From the NCBI GenBank assembly GCA_000173575.1, contig ABYL01000045.1:1-48250 (forward strand): a stretch of DNA of 48,250 bases, read 5' to 3'. The notes below the pieces were generated by a model. That model was not told the origin of the DNA. It saw only the letters and a list, made by a program, of their open reading frames with translations, and made no database searches. The translations under genes and the position numbers were made by a program. Origin of the DNA: Burkholderia sp. H160 (lineage in GTDB: Bacteria > Pseudomonadota > Gammaproteobacteria > Burkholderiales > Burkholderiaceae). Positions 16,641-26,460 of the stretch are shown here, piece after piece; position 1 is the stretch's first letter, and each line of letters opens with the position of its first letter.

Positions 16641-17336
16641 CTACGACGCGCTCAGGGAGTCGCCCGAGACGTGAACGCGCTCACCGACCTGGACCGGTGG
16701 CTGCGTCGAATAGTTGAAGTTCCGGTAGCTGCCGTCCTGCATCCTCACCTGCACCTGGTAGCTCGTCGCCTTACGTACGGCATGCTCAATGCCGTTGCCT
16801 GCAAGGCCGCCGCCGACGGCGCCGGCAATCGTTGCCAGAACGCGACCGCGTCCGCCGCCGACCTGATTTCCCAACAGCCCACCGGCGACTGCCCCGCCTA
16901 CGGCCCCGAGACCCGTTGTCGGTTCGGGTTCCTGGACTGTATTGACGGCGACCACTTCGCCGACGTTCGGGTCAACGGCGACTGGCCTCGGAGCCGGTTG
17001 TGCCGACGCTTGATACGCGTTGTTGTTCGCATATCTTGGGGACTGCTCAGCCGACACATTATGGTGATGATGGACGGGCGGTTGGGCGGGCGCTTCCTCC
17101 CGGGTTACGCGCTGCTCCAGGTTCGGTTGTGACGATGCGACCGGTGTACTGGCGATTGGTGCAGCGACCGCCGTAGCTTGCGTCGGCGGAACCGTGACAG
17201 CTCGGGACGTCGGAAGAACGCCTGTCATCGCCGCGATACCTGTCGCGCTGGCGAGGATCACCGCTACGGCCGCAGCAGCAACCAAAGGGTGAATACGACT
17301 ACGTTGCGATGAACTGGAAGTCAGGTTGGTGCTCAT
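16641..17336 (-). CDS. Glycine-zipper 2TM-domain protein
   Basis: Protein of 231 residues with an N-terminal membrane segment (PLVAAAAVAVILASATGIAA, residues 17-36), a Pro/Ala/Gln-rich linker containing HHHH (about 89-92), and a glycine-zipper hairpin (TGLGAVGGAVAGGLLGNQVG, then ATIAGAVGGGLAGN) at about 140-180. A C-terminal SYQVQVRMQDGSYRNFNY segment follows. The architecture is that of SlyB/Rickettsia 17-kDa-like proteins, but a membrane anchor replaces the lipobox. The role is probably envelope integrity under stress, by family analogy. It lies 150 bases upstream of the His-rich exported protein, on the same strand. Confidence 0.85.
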   Translation of the reverse strand: MSTNLTSSSSQRSRIHPLVAAAAVAVILASATGIAAMTGVLPTSRAVTVPPTQATAVAAPIASTPVASSQPNLEQRVTREEAPAQPPVHHHHNVSAEQSPRYANNNAYQASAQPAPRPVAVDPNVGEVVAVNTVQEPEPTTGLGAVGGAVAGGLLGNQVGGGRGRVLATIAGAVGGGLAGNGIEHAVRKATSYQVQVRMQDGSYRNFNYSTQPPVQVGERVHVSGDSLSAS

Positions 17337-17528
17337 GTCGCGCTCCGTTGATGTGTGTCAGCAAGAACGCCGCAATCGACACAGCGGTGCACCGGGCCAT
17401 TGTGAGATTTGTAAGTAGTTGTAGTGCTTTACGGAGGGTTAAAGCGAAAGTGTCCTCGAGGGCAGACCGTAGAAGAGTCAAGGACTGCCGCGCGTCAGGC
17501 TGCGTTCAACCGAAATCCCGTCGTCCGC

Positions 17529-17559
17529 TTGACCATCCCACCGTGGGAAGCTTCATGCT
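17529..17559 (+). promoter_or_regulatory. CueR/MerR-type promoter of the CopZ-like gene
   Basis: TTGACC (17529-17534) is followed, 19 bases later, by the position of a weak -10 (CATGCT, 17554-17559). Between them lies TCCCAC-C-GTGGGA (17536-17548), a perfect inverted repeat. A TTGACC -35, a 19-base spacer and a TTCCCA/TGGGAA-like dyad are the hallmarks of CueR-type copper or gold-sensing promoters, in which the activator untwists the long spacer. The CopZ-like gene starts 31 bases further on. No merR/cueR gene is in the window. Confidence 0.65.
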
Positions 17560-17589
17560 TTGCTTTCTTGTCGCTCAGTGGGGGTTCAG

Positions 17590-17799
17590 ATGGAGTTCGA
17601 GGTAAAAGATATGTCCTGCGGAGGCTGCGCCAGCGCGATCACACGCGCGGTCACCGATGTCGACCCGGCGGCCAGGCTCGACATCGATGTCTCAACCAAA
17701 ATCGTGAAAATCGATTCCGCGCTGCCGCAGCAGCAGTTGGCCGCCGCCATCGAAGCAGCGGGATTTCATCCGGCGGTCAGCCCGTCCTCGGTCGATTGA
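17590..17799 (+). CDS. copZ: Heavy-metal-associated (CopZ-like) metallochaperone
   Basis: Cytoplasmic copper(I)-binding protein of 69 residues with a single HMA domain. The metal site is MSCGGC (residues 8-13: MSCGGCAS), and the ferredoxin-like fold is recognisable in ITRAVTDVDPAARLDIDV and LAAAIEAAGFHP. ATG 17590 is chosen because GGGGG lies 6 bases upstream and the protein begins there as usual for the family. It has no adjacent P-type ATPase, so it would deliver copper to an ATPase encoded elsewhere. The CueR-like promoter fits copper induction. A bidirectional terminator follows. Confidence 0.85.
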   Translation: MEFEVKDMSCGGCASAITRAVTDVDPAARLDIDVSTKIVKIDSALPQQQLAAAIEAAGFHPAVSPSSVD

Positions 17800-17810
17800 C
17801 CGCAAATGCA

Positions 17811-17846
17811 AAAAAGCCGCTGTCCTTGTGGGACAGCGGCTTTTCC
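17811..17846. terminator. Bidirectional terminator between copZ and tRNA
   Basis: AAAAGCCGCTGTCC (17812-17825) and GGACAGCGGCTTTT (17831-17844) are perfect reverse complements with a 5-base loop. A and T runs flank both sides. It can end copZ transcription on the plus strand and the tRNA transcript on the minus strand. Confidence 0.9.
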
Positions 17847-17853
17847 TTGAAGC

Positions 17854-17930
<77 letters not shown>

Positions 17931-18016
17931 GAAAGAAGCGAGATTATGCTGACGCAACCGTGGGCTGTCAACCCCGCCAAACAACTTTTTTCAGACAGCC
18001 CTGATTCTCGAGCCGC

Positions 18017-19675
18017 TCAATCCTTCGCGTAGATATCCGAGCCCTTGGTCTCGCGCACGAACAGCATGCCGATCACGAAGGTCACCAACGCGATGATGAT
18101 CGGGTACCAGAGCCCCGAGTAGATGTTGCCCTTCGCCGCGACGATCGCGAAAGCGGTTGCCGGCAGGAAGCCGCCAAACCAGCCATTGCCGATGTGATAC
18201 GGCAGCGACATCGACGTATAGCGGATGCGCGTCGGGAACATCTCGACCAGCATCGCCGCGATCGGCCCGTACACCATCGTCACGTAGATCACGAGGATCG
18301 TCAGGATCACGATGGTCATCGGCCAGTTGATCTGCGCTGGATCGGCCTTCGGCGGGTAGCCGGCAGCCTTCAGCGTCGCGGCGAGCGTCTTCTCGAACGT
18401 CTTGGCTTGCTCCTTCGCGTCCGGGGCGCGGCCGTCGAACGTGTTGACGACCGTATCGCCCACGCGGATCTGCGCGATCGTGCCGGCCGGCGCCGCGACG
18501 TTGTCGTAGTTCAGGCCGGCGCGCGACAGCGCGCCCTTCGCGATGTCGCACGAGCTCGTGAACTTCGCCGTGCCAACCGGGTTGAACTGGAACGAGCACT
18601 CGGCCGGATCAGCGATCACGACGATCGGCGACTTCGCCGTCGCGGCTTCGAGCGCCGGGTTCGTGTAGTGCGTAAGCGCTTTGAACAGCGGGAAGTACGT
18701 CAGCGCGGCGATCAGCAGGCCGGCCATGATGATCGGTTTGCGGCCGATGCGATCCGACAGCGAGCCGAAGAACAGGAAGAACGGCGTGCCGATCAGCAGT
18801 GCGAGCGCGATCATGATGTTGGAGCTCGCACCGTCGACCTTCAACGTCTGCGTGAGGAAGAACAGCGTGTAGAACTGGCCCGTGTACCAGACCACAGCCT
18901 GGCCGGCCGTCAGGCCGAGCAGCGCGAGGATCACGACCTTCAGGTTCTTCCATTGGCCGAACGCTTCGGTGAGCGGCGCTTTCGAGGTCTTGCCCTCGGC
19001 CTTGATCCGCTCGAACACCGGCGACTCGTGCAGTTGCAGACGAATCCACACCGACACCGCGAGCAGCAGGATCGACACGATGAACGGAATGCGCCAGCCC
19101 CACGCGCCGAACGCGTCTTCGCCCATCATCGTGCGCACGCCGAGAATCACGAGCAGCGACAGGAACAGGCCGAGCGTGGCGGTGGTCTGGATCCACGCGG
19201 TGTAGAAGCCACGGCGTCCCGCCGGCGCGTGTTCGGCCACGTAGGTCGCGGCGCCGCCGTACTCACCGCCGAGTGCGAGACCCTGCAGCAGGCGCATCGC
19301 GATGAACATCACCGGCGAAGCGATACCGATCGCCGCATAGCCCGGCAGAAAGCCGACGAGGAACGTCGACAGGCCCATGATGATGATCGTGATGAGGAAC
19401 GTGTACTTGCGCCCGACCATGTCGCCGAGCCGCCCGAACACGATCGCGCCGAACGGCCGCACCGCGAAGCCCGCCGCGAAGCTGAGCAGCGTGAAGATGA
19501 ACGCGGCGGTTGGATTGATGCCGGAGAAGAAGCTCTTGCTGATGAACGCCGCAAGCGAACCGGCCAGATAAAAGTCGTACCACTCGAAAACCGTACCTAG
19601 CGACGATGCGAAGATCACCCGCTTCTCATCGCGCGTCATCGGCGCGTGCGCGATTTGCCCGCCAACGGTAGCCAT
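18017..19675 (-). CDS. MFS metabolite:H+ symporter (MHS family) with large extracytoplasmic loop
   Basis: Twelve-helix transporter of 552 residues in the MHS group (ProP, KgtP, ShiA relatives). Seen are TVFEWYDFYLAGSLA in helix 1, the motif GRLGDMVGRKY between helices 2 and 3, RLLQGLALGGEYGGA in helix 4, and LSDRIGRKP after helix 8. Residues 336-450 form an unusual hydrophilic insertion with cysteines 360 and 376 before the ninth helix; usual members are 420-450 residues. ATG 19675 follows GGAG. The substrate is probably an organic acid, but nothing in the sequence fixes it. The TctDE-like pair upstream could regulate it. Confidence 0.88.
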   Translation of the reverse strand: MATVGGQIAHAPMTRDEKRVIFASSLGTVFEWYDFYLAGSLAAFISKSFFSGINPTAAFIFTLLSFAAGFAVRPFGAIVFGRLGDMVGRKYTFLITIIIMGLSTFLVGFLPGYAAIGIASPVMFIAMRLLQGLALGGEYGGAATYVAEHAPAGRRGFYTAWIQTTATLGLFLSLLVILGVRTMMGEDAFGAWGWRIPFIVSILLLAVSVWIRLQLHESPVFERIKAEGKTSKAPLTEAFGQWKNLKVVILALLGLTAGQAVVWYTGQFYTLFFLTQTLKVDGASSNIMIALALLIGTPFFLFFGSLSDRIGRKPIIMAGLLIAALTYFPLFKALTHYTNPALEAATAKSPIVVIADPAECSFQFNPVGTAKFTSSCDIAKGALSRAGLNYDNVAAPAGTIAQIRVGDTVVNTFDGRAPDAKEQAKTFEKTLAATLKAAGYPPKADPAQINWPMTIVILTILVIYVTMVYGPIAAMLVEMFPTRIRYTSMSLPYHIGNGWFGGFLPATAFAIVAAKGNIYSGLWYPIIIALVTFVIGMLFVRETKGSDIYAKD

Positions 19676-19905
19676 ATGTCGTCTCCAATTATTGATATAC
19701 ACACGGATCGCCGGCACAGGCGTTCCCGTGCAACCGATTATTGGAGTGGAAACTTACGGCGTTCTGACTCGGCCGCAGAACTTGAGGTAGTTCGCAAAAC
19801 CGATGAGTCGGCGTTCAATTTCAGGTAAAGATCCGGCATCTTCGAGCAAATGGCGCCGAAATATCTCAAAGATGTGCCGCCGTCGCCGCTGGCGGCCTCG
19901 CCGCG

Positions 19906-21444
19906 TTAGGGTAAGTCCCGCCTCCGTTCGAGCACCTGCAAGCTGACACGCACGAGCGTGCCGGCGAGCCGCGGAGACTCCTGGTAGACGTTGTCGTCGA
20001 TGACGAGCTCGCCTCCGTGCATCGCTGCGATCTCGCGCACGATCGCGAGACCGAGGCCGCTGCCGTCTCCCTCGCGGCCGAGAATCCGGTAGAACCGCTC
20101 GACCACGCGCGAGCGCTCGCTGGCCGGGATGCCGAGCCCGGTGTCCTCGACTTCCAGATGCACGAGCCGCGCGGCGGCATCGTGCCGCACGCGCACGGTG
20201 ATGCGGCCGCCCGCCGGCGTATAGCGGATCGCATTGTCGATCAGGTTCGACAGCATCTCGCGCAGCATCACCGGATTGCCCGCGACTTCGACCGGTTCGT
20301 CGGGCGCTTCGTAGCCGATGTCCATCTGCTTTGCGAGCGCGGCCTGCACCGATTCGCGCACCGCGCTGCGCGCGAGTTCTCCCAGCTCGACCGGCGCAAA
20401 GATATGTCCCGACCGACGGTTCTCCGCGCGCGCGAGCGCGAGCAACTGCGTGACGAGCCGCGCGGCGTGCTCGGAACTCGTCGCGATCTGTTCGAGCGAG
20501 CGATGCACCTCGGCCGACACGTTTTGCCGCAGCGCGAGCTCGGCCTGCGTGCGCAGGCCGGCGAGCGGTGTTTTCATCTGATGGGCGGCGTCGGCGATGA
20601 AGCGCTTCTGCAGCTCCATGTTCTGTTCGAGACGCGTGAGCAGATCGTTGAACGACGTGACGAGCGGCTCGATCTCCGGCGGCGCGCGCTGCGCCTCGAG
20701 CGGCGACATATCGTCCGGCCGGCGCGCGCGGATGTGCGCCTGCAGCGCATGCAGCGGCTCGAGCCCTCGCGACAGCCCGAACCATACGAGCAGGATCGCG
20801 AGCGGCAGGATCACGAACTGCGGCAGGATCACGCCCTTGATGATGTCGTTGGCAAGCTGGCTGCGCTTGTCGAGCGTTTCGGCGACCTGCACGAGCACTG
20901 GCTGCGCGCCCGGCGTCTGCGGAAATTCGACGGTTGTGTAGGCGACGCGGATGTCGTTGCCGCGCAGCACGTCGTCGCGGAATTCGACGATGCCCGGTTG
21001 TGGGCGGTCCTCCTCGTGCGGCAGCGGCATGTCGCGCTCGCCCCCGACGAGCTCGCCGCGCGTGCCGAGCACTTGGAAGAACACGCTGTCGACGTTGTCG
21101 GCGCGCAGGAAATCGCGCGTCGACTCGGGCAGCGACAGTTCCGCGACGCCGTTGACCGGATGGATCTGGCGCGCGAGCACGTAGGCGTCGGTTTCGAGCG
21201 CGCGGTCGAACGGCCCATTCGCGATCGACTTCGCGACCAGATACGTGACCGCGAGGCTCATCGGCCACAGCAGCAGGAGCGGCGCGAGCATCCAGTCGAG
21301 AATCTCGCCGAACAGCGAGCGCGGACGCGCTTCGGCGGCGGCTTCGGTTTCGTCGGGCGGGGCGAACGGATTGGCGTAGCGCGCGTCGCGCGCCTCGTCG
21401 AGGTCCGCCGCGTGCGCCGTGGCCCGATCAGCGCGTGCGGACAT
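19906..21444 (-). CDS. tctE: Sensor histidine kinase, TctE/QseC-like
   Basis: Membrane sensor kinase of 512 residues. An N-terminal cytoplasmic extension of about 50 residues precedes helix 1 (about 52-72). A periplasmic sensor region (73-205) and helix 2 (206-226) follow, then a HAMP-like stretch, the H-box with phospho-acceptor H288 (FIADAAHQMKTPLAGLRT), and the N, G1 and G2 boxes (NLIDNAIRYTP, EDTGLGIP, GSGLGLAIV). The AHQMKTPL form of the H-box matches TctE-type kinases. It starts nine bases after the response-regulator stop, so the pair is co-transcribed. In other proteobacteria TctDE controls tricarboxylate uptake; signal and symbol here are inferred. Confidence 0.88.
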   Translation of the reverse strand: MSARADRATAHAADLDEARDARYANPFAPPDETEAAAEARPRSLFGEILDWMLAPLLLLWPMSLAVTYLVAKSIANGPFDRALETDAYVLARQIHPVNGVAELSLPESTRDFLRADNVDSVFFQVLGTRGELVGGERDMPLPHEEDRPQPGIVEFRDDVLRGNDIRVAYTTVEFPQTPGAQPVLVQVAETLDKRSQLANDIIKGVILPQFVILPLAILLVWFGLSRGLEPLHALQAHIRARRPDDMSPLEAQRAPPEIEPLVTSFNDLLTRLEQNMELQKRFIADAAHQMKTPLAGLRTQAELALRQNVSAEVHRSLEQIATSSEHAARLVTQLLALARAENRRSGHIFAPVELGELARSAVRESVQAALAKQMDIGYEAPDEPVEVAGNPVMLREMLSNLIDNAIRYTPAGGRITVRVRHDAAARLVHLEVEDTGLGIPASERSRVVERFYRILGREGDGSGLGLAIVREIAAMHGGELVIDDNVYQESPRLAGTLVRVSLQVLERRRDLP

Positions 21445-21453
21445 CGCTGGCCT

Positions 21454-22227
21454 CTATTTGTAGTGGTGGCTTGACGGCATCGCGGCGGACGGCGGCGCGC
21501 TGGACGATTGCGCCGCTTGCGGCTCGGAGCCGGTGGGGGCGGCGGGTACGCTCGCCGGCGGCGCGGCCTTTTCCAGGCAGTAGCCCAGCCCGCGCACGGT
21601 GATGATGCGCACGCCGCTCGGCTCGATCTTCTTGCGCAACCGGTGCACGTAGACTTCGATCGCGTTGTTGCTGACTTCCTCGCCCCATTCGCACAGGTGA
21701 TCGACGAGTTGCTCCTTCGAGACCAGCCGGCCGATCCGTTGCAGCAGCACCTCGAGCAGGCCGAGCTCGCGCGCGGAAAGATCGATCACCTGGTCGTTCA
21801 CGTAAGCGATGCGGCCCACCTGATCGAACGAAAGCGAGCCGTGCCGCACGACCGTCGGGCCGCCGCCCGCACCGCGCCGCGTCAGCGCGCGCACGCGCGC
21901 TTCGAGTTCGTTCAGCGCGAAGGGCTTGGCCATGTAGTCGTCGGCGCCGAGGTCGAGGCCTTTGACGCGTTCGTCGACACTGTCGGCGGCGGTCAGGATC
22001 AGCACGGGCAGGTTCGAATTGCGCGCGCGCAGGCGGCGCAGCACCTCGAGCCCGGACATGCGCGGCAGGCCCAGATCGAGGATCAATAGGTCGAACGTCT
22101 GAATTGACAATGCGGTATCGGCTTCCACGCCGCTTTTGACGTGATCGACCGCATAGGCCGATTGGCGGAGTGATCGAACCAGACCGTCCGCGAGTATGCT
22201 GTCATCTTCGGCTATCAGAATTCGCAT
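21454..22227 (-). CDS. tctD: OmpR-family response regulator, TctD-like
   Basis: DNA-binding response regulator of 257 residues. The receiver domain shows the acidic pair (AEDD, 7-9), phospho-acceptor D51 (LLILDLGLP), LTAAD and the KPF lysine. A winged helix of OmpR type follows (LSARELGLLEVLL, SNNAIEVYVHRLRKKI, RGLGYCL). The C-terminal 35 residues are a Pro/Ala/Ser-rich tail not needed for the fold, ending in HHYK. ATG 22227 is preferred to 22254 because the receiver begins there. It is the first gene of the pair with the sensor kinase and is transcribed away from recA. The kinase's signal determines its regulon, which is not visible here. Confidence 0.92.
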   Translation of the reverse strand: MRILIAEDDSILADGLVRSLRQSAYAVDHVKSGVEADTALSIQTFDLLILDLGLPRMSGLEVLRRLRARNSNLPVLILTAADSVDERVKGLDLGADDYMAKPFALNELEARVRALTRRGAGGGPTVVRHGSLSFDQVGRIAYVNDQVIDLSARELGLLEVLLQRIGRLVSKEQLVDHLCEWGEEVSNNAIEVYVHRLRKKIEPSGVRIITVRGLGYCLEKAAPPASVPAAPTGSEPQAAQSSSAPPSAAMPSSHHYK

Positions 22228-22362
22228 GGTGCGCCAGCCTGGCTTTGCCGGCACCGTGGGGTCACCCCGGCGCGCAGCGGTCTCCGAACATTATTGTGAG
22301 TAGTTGGGGCAACGCGACAGCAAATATGCGCGTTCGCATCACAATCACGCTTGCCAAGACTA

Positions 22363-22378
22363 CTGTTTTTTTATACAG
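22363..22378 (+). promoter_or_regulatory. LexA (SOS) box in the recA promoter
   Basis: CTGTTTTTTTATACAG fits CTGT-N8-ACAG exactly. It lies 101 bases before the recA ATG and just after a TTGCCA (22351-22356) that can serve as -35; a -10 (TATACA at 22372, or TACAGT at 22374) falls inside the box. LexA bound here would block recA transcription until DNA damage. Confidence 0.88.
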
Positions 22379-22479
22379 TGTCTGCGTTTCGTGTGATGTC
22401 CTGAAGACTCCGCCCAATCTGGCGGTATCTCGGGCGTACACCTGCCTCAGACGCCGTTCATCATAGCAAAGGACGATTC

Positions 22480-23556
<1,077 letters not shown>

Positions 23557-23566
23557 GCATCACGTG

Positions 23567-24319
23567 ATGCGCAAAGGCCGGCCGCTGTCTGGTTCCAACT
23601 CCGGACGCCATCCGGACGGCCCGCGCGACCCGGCGAATGGATCGCCCAATGCCGGCGACCCATTCGCCGGCGACCCATTCGATCCGTTCGAATCGTTCGA
23701 CGCACACGACCGTGCTGCGGGCCGCGGCCCGCAGCGTACCCGGTCGGGTTCCTCCGAAGCCCCCGCCGAAGTTTCCGCGGAAGTCACCTACACCCGCTCG
23801 CGTCGCCAAGCCGGCGAAGCGAAGCCGGGCCAGTCCGACGAAGACGACAGCAGAAAATCCCAACGCCCAACCCGGTCGCTCAAAGCGCGTGCGCTCGGCT
23901 ATCTGTCGCGCCGCGAATATAGTCGCGCCGAACTCGCCCGCAAGCTGAAGCCCTACGTCGAGGAAACCGATTCGCTCGACGTCGTGCTCGACTCGTTGGA
24001 AGCCGAAAACTGGCTATCCGACTCGCGCTTCGCGGAAAGCCTCGTTCATCGGCGCGCCTCGCGGCTCGGCACGAGCCGCATTCTCGGCGAACTGAAGCAG
24101 CACGCGCTCAACCCGGCGCTCGTCGAAGAGGCGAGTGCGCAATTGCGCGAAACCGAACTCGCGCGCGCCCAGGCGGTCTGGCGCAAGAAATTCGGCGAAC
24201 TGCCGCAAACGCCGGCCGAGCGCGCGAAGCAGGCGCGCTTTCTCGCGTCGCGCGGATTTTCCGGTGCGACGATCGGCAAGATCCTCAAGGGTATCGACGA
24301 GATGGGAGACGGCGACTAG
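23567..24319 (+). CDS. recX: Regulatory protein RecX with long disordered N-terminus
   Basis: Cytoplasmic modulator that binds RecA filaments and limits their activity. The three-helix RecX repeats start near residue 104 (RSLKARALGYLSRREYSRAEL, shown in part) and continue through SRFAESLVHRRASRLG and QARFLASRGFSGATIGKIL. The first 100 of 250 residues are Gly/Pro/Asp-rich and carry a short DPF repeat (GDPFAGDPFDPF, about 30-41); E. coli RecX lacks such an extension. A GTG at 23564 could also serve as start. Only ten bases separate it from recA, and no terminator lies between, so expression depends on read-through from the SOS promoter. Confidence 0.93.
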   Translation: MRKGRPLSGSNSGRHPDGPRDPANGSPNAGDPFAGDPFDPFESFDAHDRAAGRGPQRTRSGSSEAPAEVSAEVTYTRSRRQAGEAKPGQSDEDDSRKSQRPTRSLKARALGYLSRREYSRAELARKLKPYVEETDSLDVVLDSLEAENWLSDSRFAESLVHRRASRLGTSRILGELKQHALNPALVEEASAQLRETELARAQAVWRKKFGELPQTPAERAKQARFLASRGFSGATIGKILKGIDEMGDGD

Positions 24320-24405
24320 CGGGCCAGCCGTAACGGCCACGCAATTGCCACGCCGTAACCCGCCATGCGGCAGTGCGCAATCGGGGCTGTCCCAAATACC
24401 CGTTA

Positions 24406-24414
24406 TGCTAAAAT
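24406..24414 (+). promoter_or_regulatory. Extended -10 promoter for the DUF2889 gene
   Basis: TGC directly followed by TAAAAT forms an extended -10 (TGn-TANNNT) 35 bases before the ATG at 24449. No good -35 is seen at 17 bases, as is common with extended -10 promoters. Confidence 0.5.
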
Positions 24415-24448
24415 CCAACGGTTTTCCAATCCGGCCTTTCCTTCCCGC

Positions 24449-25123
24449 ATGTCGCTCTCCCCGCCAGTGTCCCGTCAGTTGCGCCATCGTCGCGCAATCA
24501 GAGCGGAAGCTTACGAGCGAGCCGATGGCCTGTGGGATGTGGAAGCGTGCCTGACCGACGAAAAGCCTCGCGATGTGGTGCTTGCGTCGGGTATCCGGCC
24601 CAATGGTCAGCCGATCCATGAACTCTGGCTACGCATCACCATCGATCGCAAGCTCAACGTCGTCGACGCCGAGGCGTCGTCCGACTGGGTGCCCTATCCA
24701 GGGTTGTGCCAGGCCAGCAATCCCGCCTACCGTGCCCTCATCGGGCTCAATCTGTTCCACAACTTCCGTCGCGATGCTGCCCGTTTGCTGGCCGGCACGG
24801 CCGGTTGCACGCATCTCACCGAGTTGTGCGCGATCTTGCCGACCGCCGCAATCCAGGCGTTCGCCGGCGACGTGTGGGACACCGGTGACGGCGCGGCGGG
24901 CGCGAGCGCGGGTTCGGGAGACGCATCGTCTAACGGCACAGGCGAGCATTCCAACGACAAACCGCCATTCCAGTTGGGACGCTGCCACGCGCTGCGTTTC
25001 GACGGCGAGGCGGTGAAACAGTTTTATCCGCGCTGGTATGGCCACGCACCGCGTCCGGCGGAACGCGCGGCCTCATCGGACGACGCTGCGCCCCGCGACC
25101 CACGCGGCACCGCGTCGGGCTGA
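24449..25123 (+). CDS. DUF2889-family protein
   Basis: Conserved protein of 224 residues with no known function; the DUF2889 pattern is recognised from RRAIRAEAYERADGLWDVEACLTD (shown in part), the PIHELWLRITID core and YPGLCQASNPAYRALIGLNLF. The family is common in beta-proteobacteria between recX and sucC, as here. Residues 155-180 are a Gly/Ser/Ala-rich insert, followed by a conserved CHALRFDGEAVKQFYPRWY. No signal peptide or helices are present. It has its own likely promoter, so coupling to recA/recX is weak. Confidence 0.85.
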   Translation: MSLSPPVSRQLRHRRAIRAEAYERADGLWDVEACLTDEKPRDVVLASGIRPNGQPIHELWLRITIDRKLNVVDAEASSDWVPYPGLCQASNPAYRALIGLNLFHNFRRDAARLLAGTAGCTHLTELCAILPTAAIQAFAGDVWDTGDGAAGASAGSGDASSNGTGEHSNDKPPFQLGRCHALRFDGEAVKQFYPRWYGHAPRPAERAASSDDAAPRDPRGTASG

Positions 25124-25178
25124 ACGGCGGCAACGGAAACGAAGTTCTATCCAACTCTCAGACTGAAGGGAATCACGC

Positions 25179-26348
25179 ATGAAGATTCACGAGTACCAGG
25201 GTAAGGAAATCCTGCGGAAATTCGGCGTCGCGGTACCGCGCGGCAAGCCGGTCTTCTCGGTGGATGATGCGGTCAAGGCCGCGGAAGAGCTGGGCGGCCC
25301 GGTGTGGGTCGTCAAGGCTCAGATCCACGCGGGTGGCCGTGGCAAGGGCGGCGGCGTGAAGGTCGCCAAGTCGCTGGAACAGGTTCGCGAATACTCGAAC
25401 CAGATCCTCGGCATGCAGCTCGTCACGCACCAGACCGGTCCGGAAGGTCAGAAGGTGAACCGCCTGCTGATCGAAGAAGGCGCTGACATCAAGAAGGAAC
25501 TGTATGTCGGTCTCGTGATCGATCGCGTTTCGCAGAAGATCGTCGTGATGGCGTCGAGCGAAGGCGGCATGGACGTCGAAGAAGTCGCGGAAAAGACGCC
25601 TGAGCTGATCCACAAGGTTGCTGTCGACCCGTCGACCGGCCTGAAGGACTCGGAAGCGGACGACCTCGCGAAGAAGATCGGCGTGCCCGACGCTTCGATC
25701 CCGCAAGCTCGCGCGATCCTGCAAGGCCTGTACAAGGCATTCTGGGAAACCGACGCGTCGCTCGCCGAAATCAACCCGCTGATCCTGACCGGCGACGGCA
25801 AGGTCATCGCGCTTGACGCGAAGTTCAACTTCGACTCGAACGCGCTGTTCCGTCACCCGGAAATCGTCGCTTACCGCGATCTGGACGAAGAAGATCCGGC
25901 TGAAGTCGAAGCGTCGAAGTTCGACCTCGCGTACATCTCGCTCGACGGCAACATCGGCTGCCTCGTGAACGGCGCTGGGCTCGCAATGGCAACGATGGAC
26001 ACCATCAAGCTGTTCGGCGGCGAACCGGCGAACTTCCTCGACGTCGGCGGTGGCGCGACGACCGAGAAGGTCACCGAAGCGTTCAAGATCATGCTGAAGA
26101 ACCCGAACCTGACCGCGATTCTGGTCAACATCTTCGGTGGCATCATGCGCTGCGACGTGATCGCGGAAGGCGTGATCGCGGCGTCGAAGGCCGTGTCGCT
26201 GAAGGTGCCGCTCGTGGTCCGCATGAAGGGCACGAACGAAGACCTGGGCAAGAAGATGCTCGCTGAATCCGGCCTGCCGATCATCTCGGCGGACAGCATG
26301 GAAGAAGCGGCTCAGAAGGTCGTCGCGGCCGCTGCGGGCAAGGCGTAA
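25179..26348 (+). CDS. sucC: Succinyl-CoA ligase [ADP-forming], beta subunit
   Basis: Beta subunit of the TCA-cycle enzyme that converts succinyl-CoA to succinate with ATP or GTP formation. The 389 residues begin [16 protein letters not shown] and show the ATP-grasp domain ([20 protein letters not shown]), the metal-binding ALDAKFNFD, and the CoA-ligase end ([24 protein letters not shown]). E. coli SucC has 388 residues. GAAGGGA precedes the ATG. sucD follows after 112 bases on the same strand, closed by two terminators. Confidence 0.99.
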   Translation: MKIHEYQGKEILRKFGVAVPRGKPVFSVDDAVKAAEELGGPVWVVKAQIHAGGRGKGGGVKVAKSLEQVREYSNQILGMQLVTHQTGPEGQKVNRLLIEEGADIKKELYVGLVIDRVSQKIVVMASSEGGMDVEEVAEKTPELIHKVAVDPSTGLKDSEADDLAKKIGVPDASIPQARAILQGLYKAFWETDASLAEINPLILTGDGKVIALDAKFNFDSNALFRHPEIVAYRDLDEEDPAEVEASKFDLAYISLDGNIGCLVNGAGLAMATMDTIKLFGGEPANFLDVGGGATTEKVTEAFKIMLKNPNLTAILVNIFGGIMRCDVIAEGVIAASKAVSLKVPLVVRMKGTNEDLGKKMLAESGLPIISADSMEEAAQKVVAAAAGKA

Positions 26349-26460
26349 GCTCCCCAGCGCGTTTACCAGGATTACGAATGGCGGCGCGCGAGCGACGCAG
26401 GCGCGCAACACCGCGCCTCGTGGCGCACCCGCGCGACGCCAAACGAACAGAGGTCAATAC

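Noticed and set aside
26349-26460. A small gene or promoter in the 112-base sucC-sucD gap
   Set aside because: GC-rich with no ribosome site except before sucD and no -35/-10 pair; most likely an untranslated linker within one transcript.
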